64,000 nt of DNA, taken from positions 48,646,953-48,710,952 of the forward strand of contig OX465283.1 of the NCBI GenBank assembly GCA_949987705.1, in the 5' to 3' direction. The position numbers and the translations under genes were made by a program. Within the stretch, counting starts at the first letter, position 1. Each line of letters begins with the position of its first letter. This DNA is from Thereva unica (taxonomy: Eukaryota; Arthropoda; Insecta; Diptera; Therevidae). The notes beneath the pieces are model-generated. The model saw only the letters and a program-made list of their open reading frames with translations. It had not been told where the DNA came from and searched no databases. Shown here in pieces: positions 1-11,159 of this stretch.

Positions 1-1671
1 CCAAGATAACTGCCCGTTACGTACCTCCTATGAGGTTCCTCTTAGTAGCGCTAAAAACTTTTGCCGCTTTCTTTGGAAGCACTGCGAGTTTTTCCCGCTG
101 GGGTCGTTGCCCGACCACAATCTAAAGGACCATGATAAAATCTGGCTTACAAAAGTCACAATATATCGCAGAACGTATTCAAATTTTCACCGAAAGTAAG
201 CACAAGAAAACAAAAGCGCTCTTATATGGAAAACTAAAGGCTCTTTTACCAGAGTATGCCATGTCTTTTAAACTTGGTAAAACTCCACAAAGCATATTCT
301 AATTAGCCATCGGTAGATTTCTGCTCTCTAAAGAGAACCAGCGGCTCTTTCATATAAACAAGAGGAGAAACTCTGACAACATTCCTTTAGGCTCCCAAAG
401 TGCCAGTAAGTGTCAAGCAACAGTAATCTAGAGCCTGAAACACATCCACGCAGCACGCTACAATATATTGGTGTATAGGTATGGATTCTCCCAGCGGGAA
501 ATGTTGTCAGGCCTTCCCTCTGGAAGGGCTGTGGAAGCAGTAAAAGTTCAAAGAAAAAAAATGAAACAGTTCAAATATTCGTCATCCATTCAAAGTTGAT
601 CTCGAAGGAAGCTTGGTGGAAGGTATACCTAGGGGAAAGGCACGCTGAAAAACTTAAACTGCTTCCTTTCTTTTCAAAATCCTATAAGGTGTCCAATAAG
701 GAGGCATGCATACCTTATTCCTTCCATGGAAGCTAGGGGTAAGCAAATCAAAAAGTTTCAACTGCTTCCTCCCTAGGACATGCCTGTACAAATGTCCTAC
801 AAGATGTCTAATAAAGAGTCATGCATCGCACCTTCCACGGAAGGCGTCAAGTTTGCATGATAGTATGGTTCCATTTCCCGCTGGGCTTCTACTCATCACA
901 TTTGTCTTGCTTCCATTTATAGAATTTTTCAAACTCCGTGACACAAAAAATTTGAGCAGTTCTGCGCACCTCGTTGCCAAATTTTATAAATAATGTTCTA
1001 TCATTTCCCCTCTTTTTAGTTAAAACGGCAACAAACACTGAAAAAACTCAACAAAATAATTTGGGAAGGGATGCGCGCATGCCGAATGAATAAAGTTAAT
1101 TTATCTTTCTATGTGTTGAGCAGAGCTTTTAAATACATGTAAAGCCCCTGCTCAACAAAGGCAGTTTATTCAACATAATAAGCATAATTTTACTTTAATT
1201 ATTCGAAATACATATTTCTCATTTCTAAATTTAAAATAATTTAAAAAAAATGCTGGAAAAAATTCCTTTAAATAAATGAGCGTTTTCATTCATAAACCGA
1301 CAGTTCCCCGCAGTCGCAAGCAACACAACCTCCCCGGGCAGAAGCGCGTATGCGACTGGCAGGAAATGTCAACAATCTAGTAATCAAAGTGATAAAAACA
1401 CAAATTTCGTATTTTTTAGTAGAAATTACTACAAATTATTTCTGTAGCATATGTGTAAAATATAATAACCTTAAATAAAAAAAATATATAAAAACGGGTG
1501 TTTTTCAGTCATAATTTGTAAATTTTTTAAATAATCATTGCAGAAAGATACACCTCCCGGTAGCAATACGCAGTCGCGACTGATTACATGGCAGCAAGTG
1601 ATTTGATAGGAGGAGTTAACTGAAGCTTTTGTCTGAACTTTTAAACATTTTTAAGAGCTTAGCTGGGGAAC
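1..1671. other. AT-rich non-coding region with no recognised gene
   Basis: No open frame here shows a recognisable domain. The word TTCCCGCTGGG occurs near 93 and 888 and in inverted form near 490, which suggests an old repeat. The 657-862 part is a diverged tandem duplication listed separately. From about 1000 to 1670 the sequence is plain AT-rich DNA. Confidence 0.6.
657..862. repeat. Diverged direct tandem duplication, about 103-bp unit
   Basis: Two neighbouring blocks start with AACTGCTTCCT at 657 and 760 and share, in the same order, a TCCAATAAGGAG/TCTAATAAAGAG word, GCATGCAT/TCATGCAT and CCTTCCATGGAAG/CCTTCCACGGAAG. The offset is 103 bp. The copies are too diverged to be recent. Function is unknown. 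Confidence 0.6.
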
Positions 1672-2140
1672 ATGCGCGGGATGTCACGAGGTTTGAAAAC
1701 AACTATACGCAAAGTCAGTGATGACTTCATCATAGTCTCCGGCGGTGTCAATAAACAAAACTGTCGAATTTGGGGGAGCAGAGAACCTACATTTTATTCC
1801 CGAAATACCACTTCACGACGAGAAAGTCACTGTTTGGGTCGGTCGAAGTGTGTTCAATCGGACCATCATCGGACCATTTTTCTTCAGTGTTCGAGAAACC
1901 CTCGACGATGCATGGTGCTGGTGAGCTTGGTGTCCGAAAACGCGTGAAAAAGGTATAACGGTATGACAGTCACTACGATGAAGTTCTTGTAAAATTAAAG
2001 TTTATGCCAGAAAGCCGAAGACCATTGACGAACTTAAAGCAAACATACTAGCCGAAGTAGATGCTATAACGCCCTATAACGTAGCTGCTTTTTGTGTATC
2101 GAATAGAGGTCATTTAATCGACATCGTATTCAAAAACTGA
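1672..2140 (+). pseudogene. Degenerate Tc1/mariner (IS630-type) transposase, C-terminal part
   Basis: This is a decayed transposase of the DDE superfamily that mobilises TA-targeting elements. Recognisable pieces lie in order but in different frames: VNKQNCRIWG with the start of the following ENPH-like motif (frame from 1672), a shifted stretch containing the ILFPKYHF and IGPSSDHFSS pieces (frame from 1770), and the C-terminal end KPKTIDELKANI...NRGHLIDIVFK (2012-2140) with a natural-looking TGA stop. Family members run to about 340 residues, so only roughly the last half is left. At least two frameshifts and a stop break it. No TIRs were found. The assignment rests on remembered family motifs but the C-terminal signature is distinctive. 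Confidence 0.75.
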
Positions 2141-2239
2141 TTTAAAATAAATGGTAGAGAATATTCTAAATAAATCTTGCTCATTTGTCAAAAACGGCTA
2201 AAAATGTCGGAGTTATTCAATGTTGAAATACCGAAGGTC

Positions 2240-2345
2240 TAGCGCACCCCACCGAGTACGAAAATAAATATATTTTATTGGGGGGGTCTGGAAGGGTTTT
2301 TTATGTAACAGGGAGCCGCAGCATCATAAAGTTTGGAAACCACTG
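2240..2345 (-). mobile_element. Orphan hAT-type terminal sequence
   Basis: Read on the minus strand this starts CAGTGGTTTCCAAACTTTAT and goes on with a GGCTCCC-rich, C-rich stretch, the typical look of one hAT end (CAGTGGTTYYCAAAC). The outer edge is at 2345. No matching opposite end is visible upstream, so this is probably a truncated element. Confidence 0.5.
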
Positions 2346-3184
2346 CCGTAGGGAATGTGTTAATCAAATAGCTTACAGAGTATAGTACCTACAGCTCCTA
2401 AAATGAGTGTTCTGTTAAGCCGCGTTTTTAAAATTTCGACATAATCAGATATAGACTTGTTTTGATTAGATAACATTTCAAAGCCTAAACTTTTAAAATT
2501 TTGTTGTAATTTTTTCTATATTTTTATTATTTTTTTTGTTGAAATGAAAGACAGTAGGTTTTAGGATTATATGTACATATATAGAAGTAAATTTAATAGT
2601 TGAATTGGTGGTATTTCACAACTAAAGTAATCCATAAATAATAGAGCTCCTTGGGGGTGGAATAAAGAATTTACCTCATTTCACCCCTTGTATCCGCCAC
2701 TGATTTAATTCATTTATGTGCCCACCAAGTTGCGTTGTACGGTAATTTCACTTTTCTTGTTTCTGGCTTACGCCCTTAAAAGGCGCCTTTAAAACTAAAG
2801 TTTTTACAAGTTATCAAAGACTTTCATTGATTAGAGTTTGACGCTAAAAGTCAATAGTACCATGACTTTTATTCATTCTATCTGAAACACATTTTTCCTT
2901 ATTTTTATGCTACAACTCTTTTATGTGCAGCCAGTCGTGATATTTATGCTTTTCTTTTGCTACAACTTACATCGCAGCTTCTGTAACTTTTCCAGGCAGT
3001 TAGTTTATTCAAATAACTTTTCTGTGATTTATAACCGCCCTTTCAAGAGCATGCATATCTTTAGCTTTTGTGCTCTTGAATTCTATTGTTCAGTTCAAAG
3101 TGAATGTTTTACGAATTATTTGATAACACATTGTAGCAATTGCAAGCTCAGTGAAGGGATGGGATTTTTTACGGTAAACGATTC
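2346..3184. other. Non-coding stretch containing a second orphan hAT-like end
   Basis: No gene is recognised. The bases ending near 2702, read on the minus strand, begin CAGTGGCGGATACAAGGGG, which resembles a hAT terminus. The partner end is not seen. The rest is AT-rich without visible structure. Confidence 0.45.
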
Positions 3185-3250
3185 GGTATTTTCAAGTCTC
3201 TATCATAGAGTCTTTATTAGCGAGTTTCTATTAGTTCAGTTCAGTTAAAT
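3185..3250. repeat. Degenerate 15-bp repeat words at the 3' edge of the split LINE
   Basis: The words TTTTCAAGTCTCTAT, AGAGTCTTTATTAGC and GAGTTTCTATTAG follow each other here. They resemble the 15-bp unit (TTTTCGAGTCTCTAT) that forms an array at 8101-8252 beyond the other end of the same LINE. The similarity is short but specific. Confidence 0.45.
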
Positions 3251-4617
3251 GATACTACCGCCCAAATCGACCCTTGGTCTCCTTCAGTTTTCTCCTTCAA
3301 CCTTCTCGCTCATTCCTCCAATTCTTACGCCCTCCAGTCCTCCAATTTCTTACGCCCAACAAGTGTGCAGCGCATGTATCTACAGCTTCAAACCATCTTT
3401 TCCTCGGTCGTCCTGCTGGCCTGTCACCTATTATGATTCCCTTATATATCTTCTTCACTGCTCTGTTTCACGGCATTCGCTCTACGTGTCCATCGTTGTC
3501 TATTTATTTTAATATAGTTGACGGTGTCTATCTCTTTATAGATTTGGTACAGTTCATCATTGTATCTGATTGAGCCAAATTACACGACCTATCACTTTCC
3601 CAGACTCACTTTCCAATCACTTCCAATAAACCGGTTTTTTAGACAAGGGGGCGCAGGGAAGTGCATGTGTTGGTCTCACTTGTGAATCCAAGAAAAATTT
3701 CGGTCTCCCAGCAAATTACACTAACACAAGCATAACTTTTTTCACTGGGACTGCGATAATTATAAGAATTTTTGTTGTTTTGTGCACAACCACATAGACA
3801 ATAGAATTGTTACACGGAAAAGAAGCAGAAATTTAAATGCACCGTGTAATACTCAAATTATACACAAACAGGTTTGACGTGAGTCCCAAGTGAATGGCCG
3901 TGTAATTTCACTCATTCTCCCGATTCCGCTTACGTTTAATGGGCCAATAATTCGTCTTAAGATTTTTCTCTCAAAAGCTCCTAATAAATTCTCAGCTTTT
4001 TGGGTCATGGTCCACACCAGCCATAATAAGCGACAGGCCTTAAAAGAGATTTGTATAGTTCAAATTTAGTTTTCCTATGTAGCGCTCTTGATTGAAGTAC
4101 TTTACGCAGTAAATAAAAACTTCGATTGCCCTGTAGTATTCTGCTTTTAACTTCCTCCAGCTCTTCATTTGTTGAGGGCACTCCAAAGTAATTAAAGCTC
4201 TTCACTACCTCTATATTGTAGCTATCTATCGTGAAGTTGGTCGTTAGGCGTGTCCTTTCTGATCTAGTCTGCAGCATTGCTTTAGTTTTGTCTTGGTTAA
4301 TTGTTAAGCCCGTGTTTTTAGCGATGTTGCCTAGAATTATATAGCACTCCTTTGCTCCTAATAGTGATCTACTTACTATTTACAGATCATCAGCGTAACC
4401 CAATATATGCACCGACTTGTTAATTAAAGTTCCATTCCTGTCTAATGCTGTTCTTCTGAGGACAGCTTCTAAAGCTAGGTTGAATAACATCGGTGCTAGA
4501 CCATCTTCCTGTTTGGGTCCTTATTTGACGTGGAAGTCTTCAGTTAACGAGTTTAGAACCCTTGCCTGAGCTATTTTTAATGGTTTTATTTAGCTTGACC
4601 TCGTATATTTGTTTGTT
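3250..4617 (-). pseudogene. 3' half of a split RTE-like LINE: RT palm, thumb and C-terminal tail
   Basis: This is the carboxy-terminal half of an APE-type non-LTR retrotransposon polyprotein (reverse transcriptase for target-primed integration). Read from 4617 downward it shows QEDGLAPMLFNLALE (RT motif B region), GYADDL (motif C, about 4395), a KSFNYFG block, SRILQGNRSFYLLRKVLQS and KAENLLGAFERKILRRIIG. After a 325-bp MITE it goes on with RYNDELYQIYKE, the GHVERM-like tail and DRPAGRPRKRW near 3420. Stops and frameshifts are frequent, for example a stop right after YADDL. The 5' half lies at 6341-7960 in the same orientation, and the two halves join logically just before the GLAP block. The clade (RTE-like) is inferred from motif style. 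Confidence 0.8.
3589..3913. mobile_element. MITE with about 34-bp imperfect terminal inverted repeats
   Basis: The left end AAATTACACGACCTATCACT and the right end, reverse-complemented, AAATTACACGGCCATTCACT match with small gaps over about 34 bp. It sits inside the LINE 3' half, between the GIGRM and RYNDELY blocks, so it is younger than the LINE. The TIR may extend a few bases outward (TGAG.. on both sides). I could not fix the target-site duplication, so the superfamily is open. Confidence 0.65.
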
Positions 4618-4697
4618 TGTTTCTTTGGTTCAAATCTTGCGACAGCTTTTTCAACTACTTCTACTAAACCGATTCTTATGAAACTTTGCCCACACAT

Positions 4698-5250
4698 TGA
4701 GTTCCCGTGACAATGCAATCTGACCATTTTGTAAAAAAATCAAGATGGCGGTTCCAAGATGGCGGACGAATTTTCCAATTGAGTTCCGATTTCATTGAAA
4801 CTCGGCATAAGGGGGTTTTTAGGCCCACAAATGACGATTCTGTGGTCAAAATTTGAAAATTCAAAATGGCGGCGCCAATATGGCGGATGAATTTTGCAAA
4901 TGTGTTCCGAATCCATTGAAAATCGGTATCGGGGGGTTTTGGGGGCCACAAATGACGATTCTGTGGTCAAAATTTGAAAATTCAAAATGGCGGCGCCAAT
5001 ATGGCGGATGAATTTTGCAAATGTGTTCTGAATCCATTGAAAATCGGTATCGCGGGGTTTTTAGGGCCACAAATGACGATTCTGTGGTCAAAACTTGAAA
5101 ATTCAAAATGGTGGCGGCAATATGGCGGGTGAATTTTGGAAATGTGTGCTGAATCCATTGAAAATCGGTTTCAGGGGTTTTCAGGGTCACAAATGACGAT
5201 TCTGTGGTCAAAATTTGAAAATTCAAAACAGCGGATGATTTTTGCAAATA
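4698..5250. repeat. Minisatellite, four copies of a 121-bp unit rich in AAATGGCGG
   Basis: The word ACAAATGACGATTCTGTGG recurs at 4827, 4948, 5069 and 5189, giving periods of 121, 121 and 120 bp. Each unit carries a TTCAAAATGGCGGCGCCAAT-like and an ATGGCGGATGAATTTTGCAA-like segment. Apparent minus-strand reading frames across it only reflect a period that is close to a multiple of three. A related single unit occurs at 63298-63480. It lies beside a Helitron helicase fragment. Confidence 0.9.
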
Positions 5251-5352
5251 TGTTCTGAAATATGGTATGAATAACTAATCAGTTCACCAGAATTTTGTAA
5301 AAAGTGAAATCCAAAAATAACTGAATTAACACTAAAAGGAATACAATAATGA

Positions 5353-5742
5353 TCAGGTTATACAGACATACCATCTGTTCAAATTGATTTTGAAAGGGAC
5401 GGCGTACACCCTATCCATCCTAAAGCCATACAATTTCCAGCAAAGTTTAATTATGGAATGGCCGAGAGAAGGATGTTGCCAATAATTTTGTCATGGGCGT
5501 CCACTGTCCATAAAATGCAGGGTAGTACTGTTGACCATGCTGTAGTGTATTTGGGCTCCAAACTGTTTGAGGAAGGGCAAGCGTATGTAGCATTGAGTCG
5601 CGTAAGGGCTTTGGAAGGGCTATGTATTGAGGAGCTTGATTGTCAGAAATTAACGGGCAAGAAACCGTGCAATAAAGATGCACTGAAAGAGTTGGAAAGG
5701 ATGAGGAATTTGCATAATGACAGGAGCCAAAGATCAAACTAA
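5353..5742 (+). pseudogene. Helitron Pif1-like helicase, C-terminal fragment
   Basis: This encodes the last roughly 130 residues of a superfamily 1 Pif1-type DNA helicase of the kind fused to Rep in Helitrons, which unwinds DNA during rolling-circle transposition. The frame is open from 5353 with no in-frame start, so it is a 5'-truncated piece. Visible motifs are [19 protein letters not shown] (helicase motif V type) and [16 protein letters not shown] (motif VI with the arginine finger), followed by a basic tail and a TAA at 5740-5742. It is intact over this length, hence probably a fairly recent fragment. A cellular Pif1 helicase is less likely given the repeats around it. The rest of the Rep-helicase is absent from the window. 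Confidence 0.8.
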
Positions 5743-5753
5743 AAACTAGAAAA

Positions 5754-6340
5754 TAAAAAATAGGTAAAAAAAACTTTTAAGTTAAATGGTTTTATTTGAA
5801 ATTATAAGCTGTACCAAAAACTAGAAAATAATAAGAACACAAACATGGACCTTTTGAGATTCTGGCGTCTGGTAAGAAATCGTGCAATAAAAGCCGTGCT
5901 GTTTTCTCATGTCGTATGCCTAGGGGCACTTTGTGGCGCTGCGTCAACGGATCAAGTAATATTCTGGGACTTTTAACAGACTAAAATAAAACCATGGGGC
6001 GCATAAAAACCTGCATAACTACTGTATAATTAAATAAGAACGACTTGTCTAGAAAAATGTGTTCCAAGCCCACCAAAAATATATTTCAAATGCGCCCCAT
6101 GTTTATATTTTAGTCTGTTAAAAGTCCCAGAATATTACTTGATCCGTTGACGCAGCGCCACAAAGTGCCCCTAGGCATACGACATGAGAAAACAGCACGG
6201 CTACTATTGCACGATTTCTTACCAGACGCCAGAATCTCAAAAGGTCCATGTTTGTGTTCTTATTATTTTCTAGTTTTTGGTACAGCTTATAATTTCAAAT
6301 AAAACCATTTAACTTAAAAGTTTTTTTTACCTATTTTTTA
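5754..6340. mobile_element. Foldback element with about 250-bp near-identical inverted arms
   Basis: The left arm 5754-6003 (TAAAAAATAGGTAAAAAAAA...) is the reverse complement of 6091-6340 with only a few mismatches, for example AAAAGCC against AGTAGCC. The unpaired centre is about 87 bp (6004-6090). It starts 11 bp after the helicase stop and ends exactly where the interrupted LINE resumes (6341). No coding capacity. Transcribed, it would form a long hairpin. Confidence 0.92.
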
Positions 6341-7960
6341 TATCTGTTAAGGTTACTTTTATTTCTATAAGGTTGTCAATAAGTCTTTCCCTAGATATTG
6401 ATATTGAATCATACGCATACGCGTTTACATTTTTCTCCCAACACTTCTCTAAAAGCTGTTTTAAGGCAGAATAGTTGGTCTGTTGTAGACATTTCCTTAT
6501 GGAAACACGCTTGGTATTCACCCAGTATTTCTTCTTCCCTGGTTCTATCCTATTTTTCAGGATATTGGTGAAGTAGCCTTTGTAGCCTGAGCTCAGTAGT
6601 GATATACCTCTGTTGTTTCTGCAGCAGAGTTGGTCCCGTTGGTTATCTGGTCCTCTGTTATGTCTCTTCCCTTTGATGTTGCAGCATTTCGATTAAGCAG
6701 TTCATCAAAGTACTTGGGTTACTAATAATACCGCCATTGTCGTCTCTGCACATACTAGTTCTGGAATTAAATTTGACAGTAATCAACCTCATACCCTTAT
6801 AAGCTTGTCTAATGTTTTTGTTGCTAAAATTCAAGCTAGCGTCCAGATTTCTCGCATTTTATTGTTCCCTCTTCTTTTTCCTTAACATTCGATCTGCGTA
6901 TCGTCGTTTTGCTTTAAAGGTTTCCATTCTAGTCCTGATCGGTCTGGCTATATATTCCCTATGACTTCTATTTCTTTCTTGTTATGCTGCTTTACATTCT
7001 TCGTCAAACCAATCGTTCCTGTTTCTTCTTCGTACCAATCCGATGGCGTCTTGGGCAGGGGCCTTTAATCTATTTTTTATGCTTTCCCATATTTCATTTA
7101 TACTATCTGGCTGTTGCTCCAGCGTTTCGGAGACTCTTGGCGTCAATTCCTTATATCTCGATCGTGTTTCTTCCAATTTTAAATTTTCACATTTATTTCC
7201 ATCCTGGGCGTCCTTTGAATCATTTGTGTCTCTATTCGCTCTGAATACCTGATTTTAACCATGAAATGGTCGGAGCCACACCCTGCTCCCCTGTAGGTCC
7301 TTTCATCTAGTACATTGTGGGTGCCTCTCTTCTCTGCTAGGACTGGTTCTTCGTAATCCCATCGGGTGATATCCACGTCATTTTTTGGATGTTTTTATGT
7401 GAAAAAAAGTGGACATAAAATCAATTAGGCGGGCACCATTGTTGTTAGTGTGATTGTGTAGGCTTGTTTGCCTATGGTACCAGCGAATTCCTCTTTCTTT
7501 CCTATTTACGCATTAGCGTCTCCCACGATCATTTTAATGTCGTTTGACGGAATTTTATTAAAAGGTCTTAGCAGGGTATCTTAGAACTCATCCTTTTCTT
7601 CGCCCTGCTTCTCTTCTGTTGGGGCGTGTATGCTGATTATGGACAGATTGTGGAATCGCGTCCGGAGTCTTAGTAAGCATATTCTTCCACTGATACCTTG
7701 AAAATCGATGATGCTCGATTTTATTGAGCTGTCCACCAAAAATGCCACTTGCCCGTTGATGCTATTCCACTGGAGAACATTGTACATATGTGTTCTAAGT
7801 TCTGCAATCTTATTATTATAATTTCGTCATCTGGTCTCTTGCAATGATGCTACTTTTACTCCATATCTCTTGTGTTCGTCGAGTATACTTTTCACTCCTT
7901 CTACTTTATTTAGCGTTCTGGCATTCCATGTAATCAATTCGTGTTCCATATTTCGTTGCC
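6341..7960 (-). pseudogene. 5' half of the split RTE-like LINE: AP endonuclease and RT start
   Basis: Read downward from about 7960, this encodes an apurinic-type endonuclease, which nicks the target, and the start of the reverse transcriptase. Endonuclease landmarks in order are ITWNARTLNK, a KVASLQETR motif, ISIHAPTEEKQ, VGDANA, and GSDHFMVKIRY near 7270. A linker with RRRNRNDWFDEEC follows, then the RT fingers (TTDQLF, about 6480) and the palm with SRERLIDNLIE. It stops at 6341 after KVTLTDI, exactly at the edge of the foldback. Several stops (for example after ETR) and frameshifts kill it. It continues at 4617 in the same orientation, so the two parts are one element split by an insertion. 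Confidence 0.8.
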
Positions 7961-8100
7961 TAAGTCTTTGCTTGCAGTGTATGTAATTCGTCCAGTCCGA
8001 GGCCTTTCTGCAAGTTCCGTAACATCGGTTTTTTTCCGAGACTAGATTGTTAGCCTAATGCCCAACCAGTATAATCAGTTTTTCCGCGCTGAAAACTCAC

Positions 8101-8252
8101 GTTTCTATTATCGAGTTGCAATTTTCGAGTCTCTATTTTCCAGTCTCTATTTTCGCGTCTCTATTTTCGAGTCTCTATTTTCGAGTATTTGTTTTCGAGT
8201 CTCTGTTTTCGAGCCTCTGTTTTCGAGTCTCTGTTTTCGAATCTCTATTCTA
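8101..8252. repeat. Tandem array of a 15-bp unit (TTTTCGAGTCTCTAT)
   Basis: About ten 15-bp units follow each other with single-base changes (CGAGTCTCTATTTTC, CGCGTCTCTATTTTC, CGAGTATTTGTTTTC). Because 15 is a multiple of 3, the array reads as repetitive protein in several frames, but I see no gene. It lies just upstream of the 5' end of the minus-strand LINE. Confidence 0.9.
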
Positions 8253-8259
8253 TAATTGC

Positions 8260-10950
8260 TTATACATATTGATTATGAAAATCATCAGCTCCACGAAGAA
8301 ATTGTTGCTGCTTTTGGAAATAACGAGGTGTACATACAGAATCTAATCGTTTAAGTTAATCATGCTCCCCAAACCACTGCCTTATTAAAAACGTCACTAC
8401 CGGATTAAAAACGTAAATTTGGCTTGAATGAGTACGTTATGTTCCTTTTAAAGAACTTATACAGCTTGGGATGGATTAAGTGCCCCCAAAAGACAGAAAC
8501 GGTTAGTTAAGAATATCTTTACTTCGTCCATATGCCCGTCATGTTCCTTTTTGTTTTGTATCAAATTTATTATGTCTATGAAGCTATTCCCTTGGCCTAC
8601 TAGCAATCGTTGTCCGTACAAAGGTCCCCTATTAATTAACTTTTCATCGCCGGTAATCAATATAAAACTGCTACTGAAAAAAAGTATAAATGTCCATTTT
8701 TTCTCGTCCTTATTTATTATAGCAAAAAGAAATGTTCGCTATAGATTCCATTAAACCGGAAATTTACTAGGTTGATGACCAACACAAAAAACTCAATAAA
8801 TACGACCTGGAATATCCTTTTTCCTGTGTGATGTCCATACAATTTCCAGACATCGATTGCGAGAAGTCTGGCTATAAAAGTGGGTTTTGATGTGTGTTGA
8901 CATTAGCGTCTCAAGTGCTTCTTGTCATGCAAACGAGTCTCATCCATTTCCTTGAGGCAACGAAATTGTCTCATTTCCTTAAAGCGCTGCTCCACCCTCG
9001 GCCCTTCTACTTTTGCCGTAGTATGATGATGTCTACACCGTAGTGACATCTATAAGAGGCCGCATACACAAAATTGAAAGCTTAATGAAATACAAGCAAA
9101 CGCACACTATAGATGGGTCAATTTTTTACGAGTGCCGGGGACTGTTTGAAAGGAACGGTAACCGTATTTAAATATATATCCCCAGTCAGTGTCCCTTAGG
9201 CGTCCTACTTTTCTGCCCTCCAATAAAAGGGTATGTTTTGTGTCCTTTTCGGCATAGGTCATACGCACGACCCCTTGAGTGTTTACATTTTTATCTCGCA
9301 GCCATTTATTTTGGTAGTAGTTGTTTTTTTTCGCCCCCTACAAATATGCAAGCAGTGCTTTGATATATCCTGAAAGTTTTTACAACCCGTCCTTGTTTTA
9401 TTCGTTTTTTTTTTCTTTTCTTTTCTATTCTTGTTTTAGTTGTGTGTAAATCAAATGTAGTGCTACCGTCCACATTTCATACATCCGCCCGGTACAGGGT
9501 GACGAGCAAAGTGACCAGATAGATGCCATGCTATGTCGTAGCTGGCTTAGCCGACTCGACCCATTGCAGTGTGTCCTCCGGGCTGTAATTGAATGCTTTA
9601 AAAGGGTTTCGTGTCCAGAATCTTGTTTGGGTTGCCCTCGTTTAAGGAGGAGCTCTTACTCAAGAGAGAGAGCGGAGCTGCCAGCCTGCAGCAATATGTC
9701 AAGATAAACCGTGATGGGTGGAATATAGCCCGTGTAAATATTTTTTTATCATTTTTACTGGTAGCGCAGAGTTAAGTGTTCATTTGCAACTTTTTCACTT
9801 AAATCTGCATATCTGAAGTTTGGAGCCTGCCGCTCCTCTAGGCTCCTTCTCCAAAGTTTACCCTAATTCTATTTACATCTGTTATACAGATATGTTCTGG
9901 TCCCTTCTTACAAAAATTTTATGCATGCAACGTGCGGAGTTAAGGACTGGCTTGTTGGTATGTATTTTTTTTTCTACCCCACCACTCTATGCTTCTTTCT
10001 TTTTTTTTCTGTTGAGACTTACGTAGCATGAACTGGTTGAATTATTTTTCTTATGCAAATATTTTGTCATATTTCACGTTGTCAACCCGGTCTCGTTTAT
10101 CCAACTGGGATTTAAGTGTGCCCTCATTTCGTTGTTGCTGAGTTACGATATTTCCCTTACCCCTCCGGCTTCTACCGCTATTCACCCCTGTCTAGGTTCT
10201 GTTTAATTTTATAAGCTGGACGCCTCTACTAGACGGTGCCCCGTACGGAAAGTATGCAAAGAACGTAACAGTCACGTTGTTCTGTTACTACTTTATTAGC
10301 AATAAAATACATGACAAGAAAGTGATTTCTTCGTCATAGCGTTTTCTGCATGGTTATGGAAGTAGATTCATCCAATCTTAAACGTATTAAACGACAATTT
10401 CAGGTATATTCTTATACTTTCAACAAAGAAACTTCTATTTCGGGAAAAGTCTTATTATTTGTTACATTTTCCCTCATTTTTTTTTATGAAGCATTCACAT
10501 TTGTGCAGGTTGATATTGAATAACATTTTCATAATTTTAACTTTCGCGAAATTTTAAATCTGTATCATCACGTTCCTCTCTAATCTGACGTCGTTCCGTA
10601 CAGGGTGTTTATATAAAAATTTTCTATCATAAATATTTTGTGTTCAAGATTATACAGAAAAATATTTCCGGAACAACATGGCAGAGGTTGTGCAGGGACT
10701 TAGAAAAGGAAAGAGGATCTAATCTTATTGATTTTTTTAGAAAAATTTTCAAGGTCACTTAGAGGTTGGTTTTTTTAAGATATAAGTCGAGAGGTAGCAT
10801 AAACTTGTGAAATATTATAAATATATAATTCAAGAAACTGTATCAATTCTATAGACATAAAAAATATTTGATCATATATTTTTTGAAACTAAAATGAAGC
10901 GCAAAAAACAAAAACAAATTGAAGGAAAGCACAAAACAGGGGGCGAACGG
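8260..10950. other. Long region without a recognised gene
   Basis: Both strands carry only short frames with no domain I recognise. Poly-T tracts lie near 9405-9425 and 9965-10012. A TATA-like GGCTATAAAAGTGG occurs at about 8868 but nothing downstream supports a promoter. The word ACAGGGTGTTTATATA at about 10600 resembles outer ends of mariner-like repeats but no partner was found. Confidence 0.5.
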
Positions 10951-11159
10951 CTAACAAAGACCTCGGAAGGTGGTGGCACCCGATTTGTCACTTCTGTCAA
11001 AACCCGAGAAAAGTCACTGCAGACGAACACCTAGCAGACCTGTTAGCAAGTCCTAATCGCACCTCTCCGCGGTGCCCCTGGAGTACTTCTTCGGAAGGAG
11101 CTAACGGGAGACGGACGAATGGCAAGCTCTCTGCGCCACAAAACAGAGTTTTAAGTCGG

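Noticed and set aside
4676..5247. Overlapping minus-strand frames of 81-128 codons at the 121-bp minisatellite
   Set aside because: They share repeated peptides such as FQILTTESSFV because the repeat keeps the frame open. No start context or domain; products of the repeat only.
8058..8346. Hydrophobic repetitive plus-strand frames (FRVSIFESLFSSL type)
   Set aside because: Produced by the 15-bp tandem repeat in two frames; no supporting gene structure.
8868..8881. TATA-box-like GGCTATAAAAGTGG
   Set aside because: No open frame, initiator or transcript evidence downstream; such words are expected by chance in AT-rich DNA.
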